Below are positions 4,492 to 6,154 of a stretch of DNA of 6,154 nucleotides, piece after piece. Source of the stretch: Acidobacteria bacterium RIFCSPHIGHO2_01_FULL_67_28 (GTDB taxonomy: Bacteria > Acidobacteriota > Terriglobia > Acidiferrales > 2-02-FULL-67-57); contig MEKM01000011.1 of assembly GCA_001766965.1 (NCBI GenBank), forward strand, positions 1 through 6,154. The letters run 5' to 3'. The first letter of the stretch is position 1; every line of letters starts with the position of its first letter. The translations under genes and the position numbers were made by a program. Below the pieces are notes generated by a model. That model was not told the DNA's origin, ran no database searches, and worked only from the letters and a program-made list of their open reading frames with translations.

Positions 4492-5493
4492 TTAATCGAT
4501 CCGGGCGATCTGGTTGTTGTCGGTGCCGGAGGGCCCGCTAACGGCGAGCCAGAGCGTGCCGTTGGCGTCGCGCACCATGTGGCGGACGACGCTCTTCGGC
4601 GACGGCATCGGGAAGGTCTCGAAGCTTTCGGTCTTCGGGTCGAAGCGCACCATCTTGTTGGCGCCGGCTTCGTTGTACCAGACGCCGCCGTCGGCGGCGA
4701 CCGCGATGCCGTAGGGCCGCGACTCCGGCCCGGAGGGCGACGCCCACTCCTTCCACTCTTGCGTCTTCGGGTCGAAGCGCGCCAGCTTCCCGGCGCGGTA
4801 CTCGCTCACCCAGAGGTAGGCGCCGTCGGTCGCCAGCCGCCGCGGGCCGGAGTCGGGCGTGGGCGTTGGGTACTCGTCAATATGGCTCGAGCCGGGCGTG
4901 ATGGCGCCGAGCTTGCCCGCCGCCAGTTCGCAGAACCACATCCGCCCGTCGGGCCCGGCGATGATGCCGTAGGGCCGCGCCGCCGGCGTCGGCACGGTGA
5001 GCTCCTTCATGTTGAAGTTCTCGACGTTGAAGCGCACCACGAGGTTCGACTGCTGCGCGGTGAACCACAAGCGCCCATCGGGTCCGAACGTGGGCGTGTG
5101 CGGGTCGCGCGCCGTCGGCGTTTTGAATTCCCGGAAGCGGCCGGTGTGCGGGTCCAGCCGGCCGATCTTGCCGGCGGAGTTTTCGGTGAACCAGATGTTG
5201 CCCTTGCTGTCGGCGACCAGGCCGTGCGGACCGGAGTCGGGTGTGGGCACGGGGAATTCTTCGAAATTTCGACTGGCCGGGTCGAACATGCCGATGAGGT
5301 TGGCGCGCTGGCCGGTGTACCAGACGCGCCCTGCGGGGTCGACCGCCGGGTCGTGCGGGAGCGACCCCGGCGTCGGCACCACGTATTCGGTGATGCGGCC
5401 GGTGAGAGCGCCGGAAGCGGCCAAGGCCAGGCCCAGCGCCAAGATCGAAACTCGAAGAGGGAAAAAGGAAACCCGGTCACTGTCAGTCGTCAT
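4492..5493 (-). CDS. Vgb-family (streptogramin lyase-like) seven-bladed beta-propeller, exported
   Basis: A 333-residue protein. Residues 1-13 are polar or basic, and 14-30 form a hydrophobic signal-type segment, so export to the periplasm or anchoring is likely. Residues 34-333 hold seven repeats of about 40-43 residues. Each has an E-[FYW]-x-x-P-[TS]-P start, a GPDG-like turn, a W-[FY]-T/N-E strand and a GK-[IL]-x-RFDP end, for example GNIWFTENSAGKIGRLDP (98-115). This is the fold of virginiamycin B lyase. In that enzyme the active site uses two histidines on adjacent blades plus acidic metal ligands. By blade spacing, the positions here look like R218 and Y261, with E275 retained. Antibiotic lyase activity is therefore doubtful; sugar- or lactone-binding propellers are an alternative. 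The ATG overlaps the upstream stop (ATGA), with only a weak AGAAG upstream. Confidence 0.85.
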   Translation of the reverse strand: MTTDSDRVSFFPLRVSILALGLALAASGALTGRITEYVVPTPGSLPHDPAVDPAGRVWYTGQRANLIGMFDPASRNFEEFPVPTPDSGPHGLVADSKGNIWFTENSAGKIGRLDPHTGRFREFKTPTARDPHTPTFGPDGRLWFTAQQSNLVVRFNVENFNMKELTVPTPAARPYGIIAGPDGRMWFCELAAGKLGAITPGSSHIDEYPTPTPDSGPRRLATDGAYLWVSEYRAGKLARFDPKTQEWKEWASPSGPESRPYGIAVAADGGVWYNEAGANKMVRFDPKTESFETFPMPSPKSVVRHMVRDANGTLWLAVSGPSGTDNNQIARID

Positions 5494-6101
5494 AGCACTT
5501 CTTTTATCGTCAAGTGCTTGCGCATTTCATTGAGGTCCGAGGACCACTTGCCGTCCCACGAAATCTCAAGAACATATGGTGACCTCGACGTGAAGTTGTC
5601 AGCGGACGCAACTACGTTGATGCGCATAGCTTCGTTCTGAGAAAGAAAGCCTCGAAAATTATTGGGATAGACATAGAGAGCTAGCTTGAATTGCTGGCTT
5701 CCTTCGTCAAGAAAGCCAAGGTCGCATACTTCTTCGGTACGAATGTTCTGAACTAATTCGCGGAAGTTGGGGAAGGACCAGGTTAGCTGTACGGGCACTA
5801 CCAGCGGTTCGGGTACAAAAGAACCATCTGCTGCTTTTTTTGCGAGGCCGGTACAGAGGATTCGCGTGCGTCTAGCCAGTGCCCACCGTCGTTTGTTTTC
5901 AACTTTGATGTGATAGTAGATTGTTCGGATACTGGTCTGCCATTTCGTTAGATCCCCCTGGGGGTTGTGGAGTGTGAACTGCAGCTCCGGTCCGGCTATC
6001 CAATCCCGGATTTTTTCGCCCCAAATGGCAAGGATGGCAACAGCTACTGTGCCAACAGCCGCAAAAACTTGTGCGACTATCTCTATTGTGGTGCTTCTCA
6101 T
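5490..6101 (-). CDS. Single-pass membrane-anchored protein, function unknown, in AT-richer DNA
   Basis: A 203-residue protein from the ATG at 6101. A TTG five codons upstream (6116) is possible but less likely, and GGTGG lies shortly before the ATG. One hydrophobic segment (about residues 5-26, IEIVAQVFAAVGTVAVAILAI) is followed by WGEKIRDWIAGPELQF and a soluble domain rich in alternating beta-type residues (YYHIKVENKRRW, VPVQLTWSFPNF, LALYVYPNNF, YVLEISWDGKW). This suggests a membrane-tethered beta-sandwich-like domain. I recognise the general type (N-terminal helix, then a GPEL...LHNPQG domain) as recurrent hypothetical proteins but know of no function. Base composition is clearly more AT-rich than the rest of the window, suggesting horizontal acquisition. 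The stop overlaps the start of the propeller gene by 4 nt. On the minus strand, TATGCT (6142-6137) could be a -10; its -35 would lie outside the window. Confidence 0.75.
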   Translation of the reverse strand: MRSTTIEIVAQVFAAVGTVAVAILAIWGEKIRDWIAGPELQFTLHNPQGDLTKWQTSIRTIYYHIKVENKRRWALARRTRILCTGLAKKAADGSFVPEPLVVPVQLTWSFPNFRELVQNIRTEEVCDLGFLDEGSQQFKLALYVYPNNFRGFLSQNEAMRINVVASADNFTSRSPYVLEISWDGKWSSDLNEMRKHLTIKEVL

Positions 6102-6154
6102 TGCACGCCACCGCAAGGTTTCCCAGTGGTGGTGAAAGCATACAACGGAAAAAG

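Noticed and set aside
4705..4979. Identical 17-nt segments (4705-4721 and 4963-4979) inside the propeller gene
   Set aside because: They encode the RPYGI stretch of two blades, so they are explained by internal protein repeats rather than a DNA element.
4579..5640. 353-codon plus-strand frame opposite the propeller gene
   Set aside because: It is antisense to a clear seven-bladed propeller, and its translation is Arg/Gly/Val-rich without domains.
5899..6141. 80-codon minus-strand frame upstream of and overlapping the membrane-anchored gene
   Set aside because: It overlaps the better-supported 203-aa frame, whose hydrophobic anchor and beta-rich domain look like real protein; the alternative does not.

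Overview
The window is GC-rich for most of its length and carries seven protein genes in a compact arrangement, with no rRNA, tRNA, CRISPR array or recognisable transposase. The gene set, the dispersed palindromic repeats and the leaderless-looking promoters suggest an Acidobacteriota-type genome (Terriglobia-like). That assignment is inference from general family resemblance, not a database result.

Layout: (1) positions 3-653 (+) hold the C-terminal half of a DASS/SLC13-type anion symporter cut by the window edge. (2) 650-1009 (-) is a 119-aa helical protein of unknown function; its stop codon and the transporter's stop share one CTAG. (3) 1111-2304 (+) is a membrane-bound family 2 glycosyltransferase resembling ceramide glucosyltransferase (GT21). 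It is divergent from gene 2, and the two putative promoters have overlapping -35 boxes. (4) 2321-2408 is an 88-nt element that folds exactly into a four-way junction, lying between convergent genes. (5) 2430-3197 (-) is a six-helix membrane protein like the membrane domain of PuuD-type urate oxidase, without the cytochrome c part. (6) 3296-3751 (-) and 3802-4245 (+) are two small divergent membrane proteins of unknown function. (7) 4240-4333 and 4362-4484 are two further palindromic repeats filling the next convergent gap. (8) 4492-5493 (-) is a secreted seven-bladed beta-propeller of the Vgb (streptogramin lyase-like) family, apparently without the catalytic histidines. (9) 5490-6101 (-) is a single-pass membrane-anchored protein of unknown function in clearly AT-richer DNA, overlapping the start of the propeller gene by ATGA.

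The genes do not form one obvious pathway. A common theme is the cell envelope: transporter, lipid glycosyltransferase, several small membrane proteins and an exported propeller. The most unusual material is non-coding: three multi-hairpin repeats occupy both longer convergent gaps, and two plus-strand genes lack a Shine-Dalgarno but carry a TAGAMT box exactly 9 nt before ATG, consistent with leaderless mRNAs.
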